A stretch of 64,000 bases of DNA from Psoroptes ovis (lineage: Eukaryota; Arthropoda; Arachnida; Sarcoptiformes; Psoroptidae): contig PQWQ01000036.1 of assembly GCA_002943765.1 (NCBI GenBank), positions 62,001 to 126,000 on the forward strand, read 5' to 3'. Shown in pieces: positions 52,562 to 64,000 of the stretch. Each line of letters opens with the position of its first letter. Within the stretch, counting starts at the first letter, position 1. Below the pieces are notes generated by a model, which was not told where the DNA came from, made no database searches, and saw only the letters and a list, made by a program, of their open reading frames with translations. The position numbers and the translations under genes are program-made.

Positions 52562-52915
52562 AGTGACTAATGATGAATAAATATAATTCTAGCATTATAA
52601 AATGAACCGTAAATCTTTTATTTTTAACATTATTCTTTTCACAGAGTTTTCGATAAATTATCAAATGACATGTAAGAAACAATGAGAAAATTATATTTTT
52701 TTTATCATTATCTGCGTATATAACTCGATTATATTTTAATTTGAAAATCATTTATATTCAATTCGAAACAGAATGTCCTCTTGTTATAATTATCTTATCT
52801 TCGTGATTATTCGAAAGAAAAAATACATGAATAATTATGGTCAGAGAATGTAAGTAAGGGAGAGAGAAGAGAAATAATCATATTAAAAACCAGATTTAAA
52901 TGTAATTTGAATATA

Positions 52916-52995
52916 TTAGGTTGTCCGCAAAGTTCTGGCCCATTTTTAAATGATTTTCTACGATATAATCGGCGAAAACTTTTCGGACAGTCCAA
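52916..52995 (+). mobile_element. M1-B MITE
   Basis: Left end here has CCGCAAAG and right TTTTCGG, the reverse of the usual B asymmetry. TA both sides. Confidence 0.88.
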
Positions 52996-53395
52996 TATAT
53001 TTATTTAAGCAAGAAATGTCTTAAAGCTTAAAGTTAATCATGGAATTTTTTGTTTCGAAATGATTCGAAACAAAATTATCCGTTTTATAACAATAATGGA
53101 CACTTGATCGTAAGGATTGTGTGTGTCGGTCCACATTTGTGACTAATTCCAAATTATATTCTCTCAAATTGGCGCCCAGCAATTTCACCTAAATGAATAC
53201 TCAACGCCTGTACGAGCATAAACACACAGCAAGATTCAATTTTAAAGATTTTTTTCTTTGAAAAATCAACTTTCGTAAGATGTACCACAAGCTGTGTCAT
53301 AATATGATCATCATCATCAACATCATATCATAATGGCGACATGTCAAAAATTGAAAAAATGTCTACATTTTTTTCAATTGAAATTATTCATAATA

Positions 53396-53478
53396 TTAAA
53401 AGGTTGTCCGGAAAGTTTTTGCCGATTATATCGTAGAGAATAATTGGAAAATCGGCAAAAACTTTTATGACAACCTAA
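53396..53478 (-). mobile_element. M1-B MITE
   Basis: Left end expanded (TTAAAAGGTTGTCC), right ATGACAACCTAA, TA both sides. Confidence 0.87.
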
Positions 53479-53635
53479 TAGAAAAAACAAGTTCAACAGG
53501 GCAAATAATGATGATGCTCAATGCACAAAACACTACCAGCATTCAACGATAATGATGATGATACCTGCATCAAAATCTCCGAAAAAAACGAACAAAAATT
53601 GATTGAAATCGACCAAAAAGCCACAGGTATTAATG

Positions 53636-53663
53636 TTGCTTTGAACAAATTTGTTCAAAGCAA
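53636..53663. repeat. 28 bp perfect palindrome
   Basis: Arms TTGCTTTGAACAAA and complement, no spacer. Upstream of exon 1. Confidence 0.87.
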
Positions 53664-55638
53664 ATTTATCAATAAAAGAGAATATTATATTTTCAGAGCG
53701 AGAGAGACAGAGTCAAAAGCCAGAAGCTAAATTGGAATTGGTGCATCCACCAAACAATAACAGCAACTAATGAAAAAGCAGAAGCTTTGAATACGAAAAA
53801 AAATATAATTTCAAAATGAATAAAATGGTATAAACCAGAAAAATATTCAAAGCAAACTGGATCCAGTTTTTATGCTTTAATATTTTTCTGACCAAAAATA
53901 ATAAATAAGAAATGATCACGGCAAAGGTTAGCCATGTTGTTTTCGGCCATAGATACTAGCAGCCAATCATCATCATATACACATCTCATCTACCTGAGCA
54001 TCTTAAATGCAGCCAAAAAATTAATTTTCATTTCAAACCAAAAAAAAAGAATGAAAATTGACCGACTAAGCCAATCAATTATCAAAAAGAAAAAAATTAC
54101 GAAATTTTTAGCCAAAAAAATGAAAAACAAATGTTTAATATGAGAACTAACCGAATCACCGAATGACTGACCGGTCATAATAATGATAATCATCATCATA
54201 ATCAAACAGTAGCCAATAATAATTAATTGAAATGGATGGATTCATGTGAACACAAAAATATAATTTTCATTATTATCATCATCATCATCATATCATTCAT
54301 ATATAATTTTCTTAAAATGAAAAAATCAAAACAAAATCGATTTTTTTTTTTCATTTCGATCATCATCATTTGCCCACTTGAAAATATTATTATCGATCAA
54401 TCGATTGATTGATTTTTTTTCTGTTCTTTCTAATCAAATTCAAACAGGTAGCAAAAAATTGATCAGTTCAGTGCATAGTGTGCTATCATCCAGCTTATCA
54501 ACGAGTCATTAAAAACAAATTCATAAATATTGGGATACCATTCGGAGATAAAATTATCGTGATTATTTTTTTTTTCATTTTAATGTTTGGATCAACAGCA
54601 ACACACAAATCATGATTATATCAAGGAAAAATGTATTAAAATAACAAATAACAATATTTTTTTTACAAGAATAAGTGGCCATTGCCAATGCACAATTTGT
54701 TTTCCATTATGATCATAAATAATAAAAATAATAATGGAAATATTATGGGCATAATATACAAAAAGATATAAGAAAAAAATTTTGGAAATTTTTATATTTG
54801 CACTCATAAATAGATGCATAGATAAATATGGAAAAATACATTGACATTTGTAATCAATAAAGAATGTACGGGAAAAATGTTTCATTTTGCCATTTATTTA
54901 TTTTGGTGAAATTATTAATCAGACCATTATTATCAATTGATTATCAATATAAACTACCCACAGATATTTTTTCAATTAAAAAAAATCAAAGTTAAAATCG
55001 GAAAAAAAAACATTCGAAACAATCCTATATTCGAGAATATATCTGCACATACAAATATGGTGGCGCCATTGAAATTGAATTGAAATTACTCCGGTACCAC
55101 ATCATTAATGTTTTCTTGTTTATTTTTTTATATTTCTGATCTGATTACATGAAATTTTAAGATTTTTGAAATTTTCTGATATCAAATTTCAATGAGAAAA
55201 CAAATATTAATAAATAACAAATCTTTAAGAAAACAAGGAAATTAAAAAACAAATATCGATGACCACAGAAACATCAATGCGAAACAACGACAACAACAAT
55301 CAATCTACCAGCATTCAAAGACATGATGAAGTATTTTTTCTTCAAATATTTTTTCATGGGATACCGTTCTTATATATTGAATGGCGATTGGAAAAAATGA
55401 TGGAAATGATTAAATCTGTCATGCTATTTAAATGTATATGATAAGATGCAGGAAACAGTGGGAGAAAATAAGAAAATTTCAAGATTTTTTTTGGAAGAAA
55501 ATTATTTCATCACATACAAATTATTACACAACACACACACACATTCACAAGCAAACATACGCACAAACTGCATGCACACACACATTCATATACAGACAAA
55601 TGCTAAAGGGCAAACTCGATTCACTCGATTTGTATGTA

Positions 55639-55719
55639 TTGTAGGTTGTCCGCAAAGTTCTCACCGGTTATATCGTAGAAAATCATTGGAAAATCGGCAA
55701 AAACTTTTTGGACAACCAA
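55639..55719 (-). mobile_element. M1-B MITE
   Basis: Left TTGTAGGTTGTCCGCAAAG, right GGACAACCAA then TT; TA at left. Confidence 0.87.
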
Positions 55720-56068
55720 TTTGTAGAAAGATATCAAAAATTCAAAATTAGTGTAGGTTAATATAATTGAAAGTATCATTTAAAATCAAAAATAAAATAA
55801 AATGAAGCATTGATGATTATTATTATTATCATTTTTACAAGTAAAAATTATTATTATTATTTTATCATTATTATAGCATCCATCGGATCATTCAAAACAT
55901 TTGAAAAACAACAACAACAATTGCATAAAAGGCCTTCAAGATATTGAATGGCCCATTTCTATTCGAAAAAAATAAACAAAAATAAATAAATAAATAAAAT
56001 ACCACCAACAATGTTTATATTTTTTTTTGAAAAAAACTACTCAAAAATATACAAAATTTCAAATTCAA

Positions 56069-56148
56069 TTAGGTTGTCCGGAAAGTATTCGCCGATTATA
56101 TCGTAGGGAATCATGAAAAAATCGGCAAGAACTTATCGGACAACTTAA
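56069..56148 (-). mobile_element. M1-B MITE
   Basis: TTAGGTTGTCC at left, GGACAACTTAA at right, AA on both sides rather than TA. Confidence 0.87.
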
Positions 56149-56578
56149 AATATTCATTTTGTAATGAATATATTTGAATGGGCCAAAATTAAAGTTTCAA
56201 GTTTTTTTCGAATTTTAATTTAAATTTTTATTTTTACCCGTTATTTAAATATTCATTCATTCATTTGTGTATATTTGTGTGCATTGAACTGTATTTGATA
56301 TTTTCTGTTTTTCTTATGAAAATCAAATATAAATCAATTCGTATCGATCATCAATCGATTGATGATCGCACGATTGATTGGAAATATTAAAAATATTAAA
56401 ATTTTATTTCATTTTCATGCATACAAATGGATCTAAATCAAATTCAATCCCTAAAAATTGATGCTTTTTCAATCGTCAAAATCATAGATTTTCAATCAAA
56501 ATCAATAGAAGAAAACAATCATAGAAAATCATCAAAGAAGGAGAAGAAACAATGGCTACTGCCATTTTTTTCAAAATA

Positions 56579-56659
56579 TTAGATTGTCCGGAAAGTATTT
56601 GCCGGTTAATATGGTAGAAAATCATTGGAAAATCGGCAAAAACTTTTCGGATAAACTAA
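56579..56659 (-). mobile_element. M1-B MITE
   Basis: TTAGATTGTCC at left, GGATAAACTAA at right, TA both sides. Confidence 0.88.
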
Positions 56660-59267
56660 TATATAATTTGAAAATGCATAATTATTGAATATTTATTCAT
56701 ATGAATTCATTGGCAACAAAATAAAATCATTGGTTAACCATTTTTTTTGCTCCTTTAAGTTTTTCATCTCTCAGTGTTATGAATCGACTATAACTCTTAG
56801 CACTGAATATTTTATTAAATAATTCATCATAAATAATAAATTCACAAATGGGAAAAATTTGCAAAGAAATTTTTTTCTTTTACTTTGATCAATTTAGGTC
56901 ATATTTATCGTTGAAAATGATTCCCAAAGAAAAAAAATTATGAAAAATTCAACGAGACAATCAAGAAAATGTACTAAATTTTCATAGGTAAAATAATTAT
57001 GAATTTGCAAATGCACACACACAGAGATGTGTAGATGGAGAATATTATTATTAAATATGAAATAACTATCATTATTAATCCTTGCGAAAAAATACATAAT
57101 TCAAAGATTATATCTTTGAGCTAAATTAGATTATAATTGTTGTTCAATTTTTTAAAATTTTTGAAAAAATCTAAAAATAATTTCATTATTTTTTGAAAGC
57201 AAAGCTCTAATCTTTAATCACGTGATATTGTCAAGAAAATCATTTGAACACTGGGGCCAAATTTGTCGTAGAAAATATTTCAATCAATTTGATCGATTTC
57301 CGATTTATTTTTTGTTTTAAATCAAAAACGAAAATCGAATATCGAAAGGATTTAAATCAGAATTTCATTTTTAAATTTTGTTGTTTCACAATTGTTGTTG
57401 TCTGGGTTCGATTGATTGATCCCAATATCGAAAATCGCACACAACAAACAAAAGGATTAAATTTATTTATTTATTCAATAAAACAAAACAAAAACAAATG
57501 TTTGGTTGATTGATTTTTAGATATTTTCAAATATTTTTTGGGGTTACAAAAATCACAGAATCCGGCTTAGTGTATATGAATTAAGAGAATATCAAATCAA
57601 AAATGAAAATGTTTAATAAAATCGATTTTGAATAAAAAATCACAAATATTGATTCATTCAACTAAATATTTTGAAAAACAAACAAACACTGAAAATTGTC
57701 ATTGAATCAAAATATTGAAATATATTGAAACAGTAAAAAACGGAAAAAGAAATGTTTCATTTCATTCAATTTTGAGATAAGAATTCAAAATAATCACAGA
57801 ATATTTCTATGTCTCTGTTTGACACACTCTCGTTGGGCCCCTGTATGACACATATCATTAATCAACGAAAAAATATTATCATTTTCACCAAGCACAAACA
57901 AAAAATGATGAAATATCATTCTACACACACAGGTACAACAATGCACATACACACACACACTTGCACACAGTTGAATGATTCGAATCGAACGAATTGAATC
58001 GAACAAATTTGGCATATTTCAAAATTGAGATTCGGGAGAATTTTTATGAAAAATATTTTCAAATCAATACTTACATTGATTTTGTGTTATTTGTTCATTT
58101 TCTTTGGAGAATTTCGCTGGAAATTTCTTATTATTTTCGAAACAATTTGATTAAAAGAATATTTTCTTATTTCATAAGAAAAAAGAGGAAGGAATGTGAT
58201 GATTGGATGCTCATCAATCGAAACAAAGCAAAGCATAGAGGGCCCAATACTCATAACTGAATCACTGAATGTGAATGAATGAACATAATGAATAGATCAA
58301 TGTGATGATGTTATTTTTGTTTCATTTCATTCATTTTTCTTAAAGTAAAACATTCAATTAAAATAGAATCACAAAAAACACATTCTGAGAAGAATAAATG
58401 GTCATTTGCTTGTTATATTTATTTGCTGTTGTTGATGCAATACTTTAAAATAGAAATAAAGATCAAAAACACAATTGAATGAATGGCTGGCTGATGTCTT
58501 AGCACGACCATAGCAATGTTCGGACTAACGCGTTTGTGTTCGAAGTGTTCGAAATTCGAATTTTCGAATTGTTTACAACAATGGATCTTTGAAAAAAAAA
58601 GAAAGAAGCACAAAAAAATGTTGCGGGAAAAATTCAAATGACTGAAGAGAGAAAATCGCTAGCAGTTTTACATGCTGCTACAATTCGATCAAATATAACC
58701 AACTAGCGGTATGAAAAAGTGTTGTTGTTTTCAATTTTCGTAATGTTTTTTTCAAATTTGTGGTAGTGGTCGAATATAATTTTTTTTTCTATCGCCATCT
58801 ATCGCTTTTGCGGTCAACTAAATAATTTTTAAAAATCTTAAACGATGAAATATTTGTTTCTTAAATATTTTCTTCCTGAGAAAAAAAGTGATAAGAATAT
58901 TTTCTTTGGCATCAAATCAAACCAAATATTTTCTTTGGGCACCTTGAGATGTTACGAATTTTCGAAATCTCGATATTCTTAGAGAAAAAATCGAGAATTC
59001 TCAAGACAATTTCAAAATCTTTGGCCCAATAACAAACATCAAATGAATTGAAATTCTTAGGAAAAATCGACAACAAAACATGTGGAAATGAAAGAATCAA
59101 AATCAAAAATGATTTCACTGACAGATGAGAACAAATTTAGCCGAACCGGTAGCCCGAGAAAATGATGGCTGCTATGCCATAATTGTTTGTGCAGTGATGA
59201 TGATATTTATACCCAAATATCGATCAAAATCTTAGGAGAAAAATGTAAGATTGTGATTATAAATATA

Positions 59268-59350
59268 TTAGGCTGTCCGAAAAGTTCATTCCGCTTAATC
59301 AATATATTGCTCATGAAAAAATCGGCCAAAACTTTTTGGACAACCTTCGA
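59268..59350 (-). mobile_element. M1-A MITE
   Basis: TTAGGCTGTCC at left, GGACAACCTTCGA at right, TA both sides. Confidence 0.88.
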
Positions 59351-59718
59351 TATTTTAATAATAAATATAAGAAGCATTTAAAGAAGAATTCCTTATCAAA
59401 ACATCAAACAAAACAACCAGAAGTTAGTCACGACAAAGCAAAGATATTTTTTGATTGAAATGTATATTGTTAGTTTGGAGATGATATGCACACACACACA
59501 TTTAAACATGTCTTTTAATGATGAAATAGAGCCTAAGGCCTTGTTGTTGTTTTAGCCACCATCAAAATCGATGGTCGAATCATATCGATTGAAATAAGTA
59601 AAACCACCATGAAATCTTTTTGGTCAATCATCATCATCATCATCTGCATGACCATGCTAAACAGCAGTAACACTGTATTTTTCTTACCTTGAATTTTTGA
59701 TAGAGAATTTCAAAAATT

Positions 59719-59799
59719 TTCGATTGTCCGGAAAGTTTTGGCCGATTTTCATGAACAACTCTATCGAATTAAGCGGAATGAACTTTTCGGACAACTTAA
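59719..59799 (+). mobile_element. M1-A MITE
   Basis: TTCGATTGTCC at left, GGACAACTTAA at right; TT on both sides. Confidence 0.86.
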
Positions 59800-60074
59800 T
59801 TGAAAAAAAATCATTCAAAGAATGTTTGTTGTTGCTCTGCTTTGATTGAATACGAATTGAATTAACTTAGAAACCCCGAAAAATTGTTGAATGGTCAAAG
59901 ATAACAAAAAACGAACCTCGCCTAAAACACATGCTGACCATCATTATTCCTGATCATCATTAAGGGTAACATCGTGACTTTGAATTTTTCAAAGTGTTCC
60001 CTCACAAATAACCTTCATTTCAGGTAGCTCGAAATGCAGCAGCAGCAGCAACAACAACAAACCAGGTAAATTTA

Positions 60075-60155
60075 TTTGGTTTTCCGAAAAGTTTTTGCCG
60101 ATTTTCCAAAGATTTTCTACCATATTAACACGGAAAAACTTTGCGGACAACCTAA
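60075..60155 (+). mobile_element. M1-B MITE
   Basis: TTTGGTTTTCC at left, CTTTGCGGACAACCTAA at right, TA both sides. Confidence 0.88.
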
Positions 60156-60297
60156 TATGTTCTTGGGATAATTGCTCTCGTTGCTCATTTAATAAATATC
60201 TTCTTCATCATCATTGATTGATATAATTTCTTCTCGTTTTCGCTTTGAATTAATCATTTTTTTGGTTTGAATAAATGCCCCTCGGGCACAATTCAAA

Positions 60298-60319
60298 CAC
60301 GAATATCGATATTCGTGTA
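60298..60319. repeat. 22 bp perfect palindrome
   Basis: ACACGAATATC and its exact complement, centred on the C/G of ATCGAT. Confidence 0.85.
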
Positions 60320-62418
60320 TACATTTTCGGTTAGTTAATGAAATATTAATGAATTGATTTCACATTACTCAAAGTGAAAGTGGTGAACTTTGACCGATGT
60401 TTTTTGTGATTTTGCTACTGAATTCGTACATATCTTGGTAAGCCCAAAGTATAATTCGGTCTGCCAAATTTCATTAGAATTTAGTGCTCAGAAATATCAA
60501 AAGATAAAGCTTCGAACATCGAACAACAATTAAATTTGATTCGATGAATCATTTTTATCGAAGGTTAAGGTTTTTCACAAGCACAAGGGCTATAGGCCAT
60601 GGCTAATTCGTAAAAAAAATCATTTCGTAAATCATTTCGTTCCGGTAGATATTATTATCAATTGTTATTTTATGATGTAATTTAGACCAAGTAAAAGCCT
60701 GTACATTGTATTTTAAAAAATATTCATTTATGCCCATAAATACGAGTCCATAGGGTACTAATACAATGATTTTTACAATTTGAAATAATCCAATGAGGAC
60801 CTTATCCAATCCATTGGTAATTTGGATGACCAACAAAAAGCACTTAGCATCATTTTATTTTTTGATTTCGTTGAATCAATGAATTTTATTTATTTTCAGC
60901 TGCATTCATTCATTATCGAGCTGTGAACAATAAACAAAGACGAATCCAAAAAATGATCGAAAGGTTAGGGCCAATTATCCATGCGATATCAAGTGTGTGT
61001 GAATAACCCTTGATAATTTATATTTCAAGGGATCAATCGGACTAAAAACGTTTGTTTGAATATTTTGAACCACGTAAATATTTACACGAATGGACATATA
61101 CACAAAGAATAATTATTATTATTACATCCATAAAATGAAATGAAAAAATCATGATGCCCCTAAGACAAATAATGTTTCTCGAAAGATATATTGCTCATCC
61201 TCGTACACTCATATATTTTGGTCCATACAAATTAATTAATGGCCATTCGGTTCATTGGATTGAATGTTGAACAAATATTTAATTATTTTTCTGTGAAAAG
61301 GGCCATTATTCGAGGGGGTATCATTTGGACCATTATTTCACATGGACCTACCGCATACATCATTTTATAATTATCAACAATTGATTGATCATATGACCAT
61401 ATGACCATTCGATGGTCGCGTGTTTGTCTTAGATAATTGAAATTCTTCTTTCCTTAATACATTAACAAGATAAAATTATTCAAACAAAAAAAAAAAAAAA
61501 CATGTAAATGAGACACCCACACACACACATCCAATATTCAAGAGTAAACATTCAGACATAAACTTTGACCTTTATCTTGCATTCAAAGTGTTTATACAAT
61601 TTTCAAATTTTCAAAAATTACAAGCAAATGTCATAGACTTTGTTAGCATTGAGAGTCTATGGCCTTTGAGTGCACATATTTTTCACACATTTCAATTCAG
61701 ACATTCAGACAAAACACATGTGTTGTTCGTTATTTTGTTGATTATTTCAATATTTCAAAATTTACATTCAGAATTTCAGCAGCTATTAATTCATTCGTTT
61801 GATTTCTGATTTTCTTATTTTTGATGAATTGAAAAAATCTTAAGAAATTACTAAGTAACCGACACACAATCCATGATTGAAAATGCCGAATCGTCTGTTT
61901 TGCATCCTCGCACAATCATTGAATTGTTCGCATATGAATTTTCAATTGTATTCTTCATCGATTCAAAGAAGAATGAATCAAAATTTCTTATAATAAAAAA
62001 TATATCAAAAGATCAATCGAAGAAATAAAAGATTCTTTGTCCATATTTTTCTTTGAATCGAATTTTTTTTTTGAAATGATTAAATCAATCAATTCGATTC
62101 ATTCATTCAAAATTCAATTCTAAAAATTGATTTATGTTCAATCATATAAAATAATGCGGAGAAAAATCTCTGAAAAACATCATTTCAATATGCGTGTCAA
62201 TTGTTCAATTGATGAATATCTTTTCTTCGTATGAAATAAAGTCATTGTATTCTTTGTGTTTCATCCATTTGTTTGTGTGTGATATAAATTACGTCTTAAG
62301 TGGCTTTCTATCATTTATTGATTGTTGTAGTCGTTATATTTCACAATGAATAACTTTGTCTTCACATCGAACAAAAAAACAGACGAATTTCATTGTATTT
62401 TTGATTTCATTGCAATTA

Positions 62419-62501
62419 TTCAAAGTTGTCCGAAAAGTTCATTCGGCTTAATCAATAAAGTTGCCGTATAAAAATCGGCCAGAACTTTTCGGACAACCTA
62501 A
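62419..62501 (-). mobile_element. M1-A MITE
   Basis: TTCAAAGTTGTCC at left, GGACAACCTAA at right, TA both sides. Confidence 0.87.
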
Positions 62502-63060
62502 TATATTGCTGCTGTTTGTCGGATGATGTGTGGTGATCAATCATATTTATTTCTTCATTCATTTCTATTTGGTATTTAGTTATGATGATAAATATGTAAT
62601 AATTATAATTACAAGTATTCGGATTGCCAATCTTATTGACAACTCTTTATTATTAATCGATTTTTTTTCGATCTTTGAAAATTTCATATTTTTACCACGT
62701 GTGTATTTATTTGAGTGAAAACATATGAGTCATATGTGTGTTTTTCAAATATGTTTCTGGTCGTAATCGAAGCAATGAGTAGTCAATAATTTTTAATGAA
62801 AGACTAATGTTTAAAACAATTGAACTCTGCGAATGATTTTTTTAAGCAGAAAAATCAATCACCTGTCAATTATTGATGGTGAAAAATGTGCAGAAAATTT
62901 TTCACACAAAATGAAATCTATGATCGATCAATTGTTCAAAATCAAAGAATGTATGAATTAAATGTGTGTTTAATAATTGTTCGGTTAATGAAAAACAGAC
63001 AGAGCCCAAACAAACGCAAAAACCAACAAATGTTCTGTGCTGAAAAATTGACTAAATTCC

Positions 63061-63142
63061 TTAGATTGTCCGGGAAGTTCTGGCTGATTTTCATGTCGCA
63101 ACTCTATTGATTAAACGGAATGAACTTTTCGGATAACCTTAA
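63061..63142 (+). mobile_element. M1-A MITE
   Basis: TTAGATTGTCC at left after CC, GGATAACCTTAA at right then TT; no TA. Confidence 0.86.
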
Positions 63143-63808
63143 TTTATTTCAACAAAAATACAAATGTGATCGATCATAAAATTGATAAAATCAAAAGACG
63201 ACGACCATTCATTCACCACTAATTGACTGATTAAATTTTTGTTGGTAAAAATAAACCAAACCAAAAAAAAATGTTTTATTTGTTTTACATTAATCATTGA
63301 TTATATCAAACAATGATAATCATTTGCAATTGATCTAACGGATTCGTTGATAATCATTCTCCATAAATTGATCATAGGTCAATTTTCAGGGGAAAAAATT
63401 GATCAAATTTATCAAAAAAAGAAACTAAATCACGATCTATTTTGTTTTTCTAAGGATTCGAACAAATCGATTTGTCAGACATATCCATAAGAATTGATTA
63501 CCTAGAATCGGTCCTTAAATTTCTCTCTACTTGGTCTCTTTTGGTATTCAAAAATTTCTTCTTCGATTTTTTGATTGATGAAATATTTTTCTTCTTGGCA
63601 AGAGACATGCGACTTGATATCTTATAATAAATAGGAATCGATGATTATTTATTATTTCTTATGATTATAATGATGGAATGATTGATCAACAACTGGTGTG
63701 TGATAATAAACACTTTTAAATTGATGCCAAATTTATTATTAAAACAGTCAATCGAATTTGGATTTTCTCTCTGTTCGAACTATTTGATTATTTTGTTTGT
63801 TTATTCCA

Positions 63809-63842
63809 ATCAATCAATCAATCAATGATTTGATTGATTGAT
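63809..63842. repeat. AATC/GATT tetranucleotide runs in inverted order
   Basis: About four AATC units, then TGATT, then GATT units; the two runs are complementary and could fold back. Confidence 0.75.
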
Positions 63843-64000
63843 CCGGTATATACATCAGTATGAGTATTCAATCAACCAATCACAGTACACCGGATTTTTT
63901 TTTTTTTTGGTTTCAAAGATTTTCACCATTCCGATCATCAACATCAAACCTAATATTTATTCATTTTGTTTCATCAAATATTTCATTGATTATTTCACCT

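Larger units (their letters stand above)
50518..64000. other. 13.5 kb upstream of exon 1: no gene recognised
   Basis: Would hold the 5' UTR and promoter of the nephrin-like gene, but no TATA box or initiator could be assigned. Contents: 12 M1 copies, palindromes (53636, 60298), AT and CA microsatellites. The element-free stretches 50518-51555, 53479-55638, 56660-59267, 60156-62418 and 63143-64000 are AT-rich with short frames only; 60360-60860 is less repetitive than the rest but unrecognised. Confidence 0.55.

Noticed and set aside
55432..55751. 101-codon plus-strand frame
   Set aside because: It runs through a CA repeat and an M1-B element; composition explains it.
60603..60836. 77-codon minus-strand frame as a gene
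   Set aside because: Begins with TTG, not ATG; no splice partners or recognised domain. Kept only as a finding.
14739..63142. TTAGG at MITE ends as arthropod telomere repeats
   Set aside because: TTAGG is the telomere unit of many arthropods, but here it occurs singly at element ends, never in tandem.
1..64000. tRNA, rRNA or CRISPR array
   Set aside because: No A/B box pair or cloverleaf recognised at GATTCGAATC-like sites (such as 3341 and 57979); the regularly scattered M1 copies are full inverted-repeat elements with TA flanks, not direct repeats with spacers.

Overview
The window is eukaryotic nuclear DNA: AT-rich, split genes with GT-AG introns, abundant AT-rich low-complexity sequence, CA/GT and ATG/CAT microsatellites, and protein-coding exons rich in Asn, His and Ser runs. 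The style (very AT-rich, compact 56-75 bp introns next to a few long ones, homopeptide runs in coding sequence) fits an arthropod, and most resembles an astigmatid mite of the Dermatophagoides/Sarcoptes kind. That assignment is an inference from style; no species-diagnostic sequence is present.

One gene occupies most of the window. It runs on the minus strand from a first coding exon at about 50.05-50.52 kb to the left edge, where its 3' end is cut off. I could reconstruct 19 coding exons whose splice phases all join in frame (1627 codons so far). The product is a type I membrane adhesion protein: hydrophobic signal-like segment, nine immunoglobulin domains, one fibronectin III domain, one transmembrane helix, a basic stop-transfer stretch, and a long Asn/His/Ser/Gly-rich cytoplasmic tail. 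This is the nephrin / Sticks-and-stones / Hibris architecture, and the signature segments match that family (for example WMPGFDGG in the FN3 domain). Exons 2-19 lie in 0.15-13.98 kb; exon 1 is separated from them by a 36,076 bp first intron.

The rest (intron 1, the larger downstream introns, and 50.5-64 kb upstream) has no other gene I can support. Its most striking content is a dense population of tiny inverted-repeat transposons: 57 copies of 71-95 bp with ends like TTAGGTTGTCCGAAAAGTT, most flanked by TA, in three subfamilies (called M1-A, M1-B and M1-C here). 39 lie in intron 1, 6 in the exon-bearing part and 12 upstream of exon 1. The ends and TA target fit non-autonomous mariner-like elements (MITEs); no transposase gene is present. 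A second, unrelated hairpin family (M2, ends near CAGGGTTTAAAG) has three copies. Perfect palindromes and microsatellites make up the remaining recognisable structure.

Naming used below: M1-A plus orientation has GGCCGATTTTCATG near its left end and AAGCGGAATGAAC near its right; M1-B plus has GCCGATTTTCCAATG at left and CCGGCAAAAAC at right; M1-C is a near-perfect hairpin with GTTCTTGCCG in both arms. Residue numbers count from the ATG at 50517.
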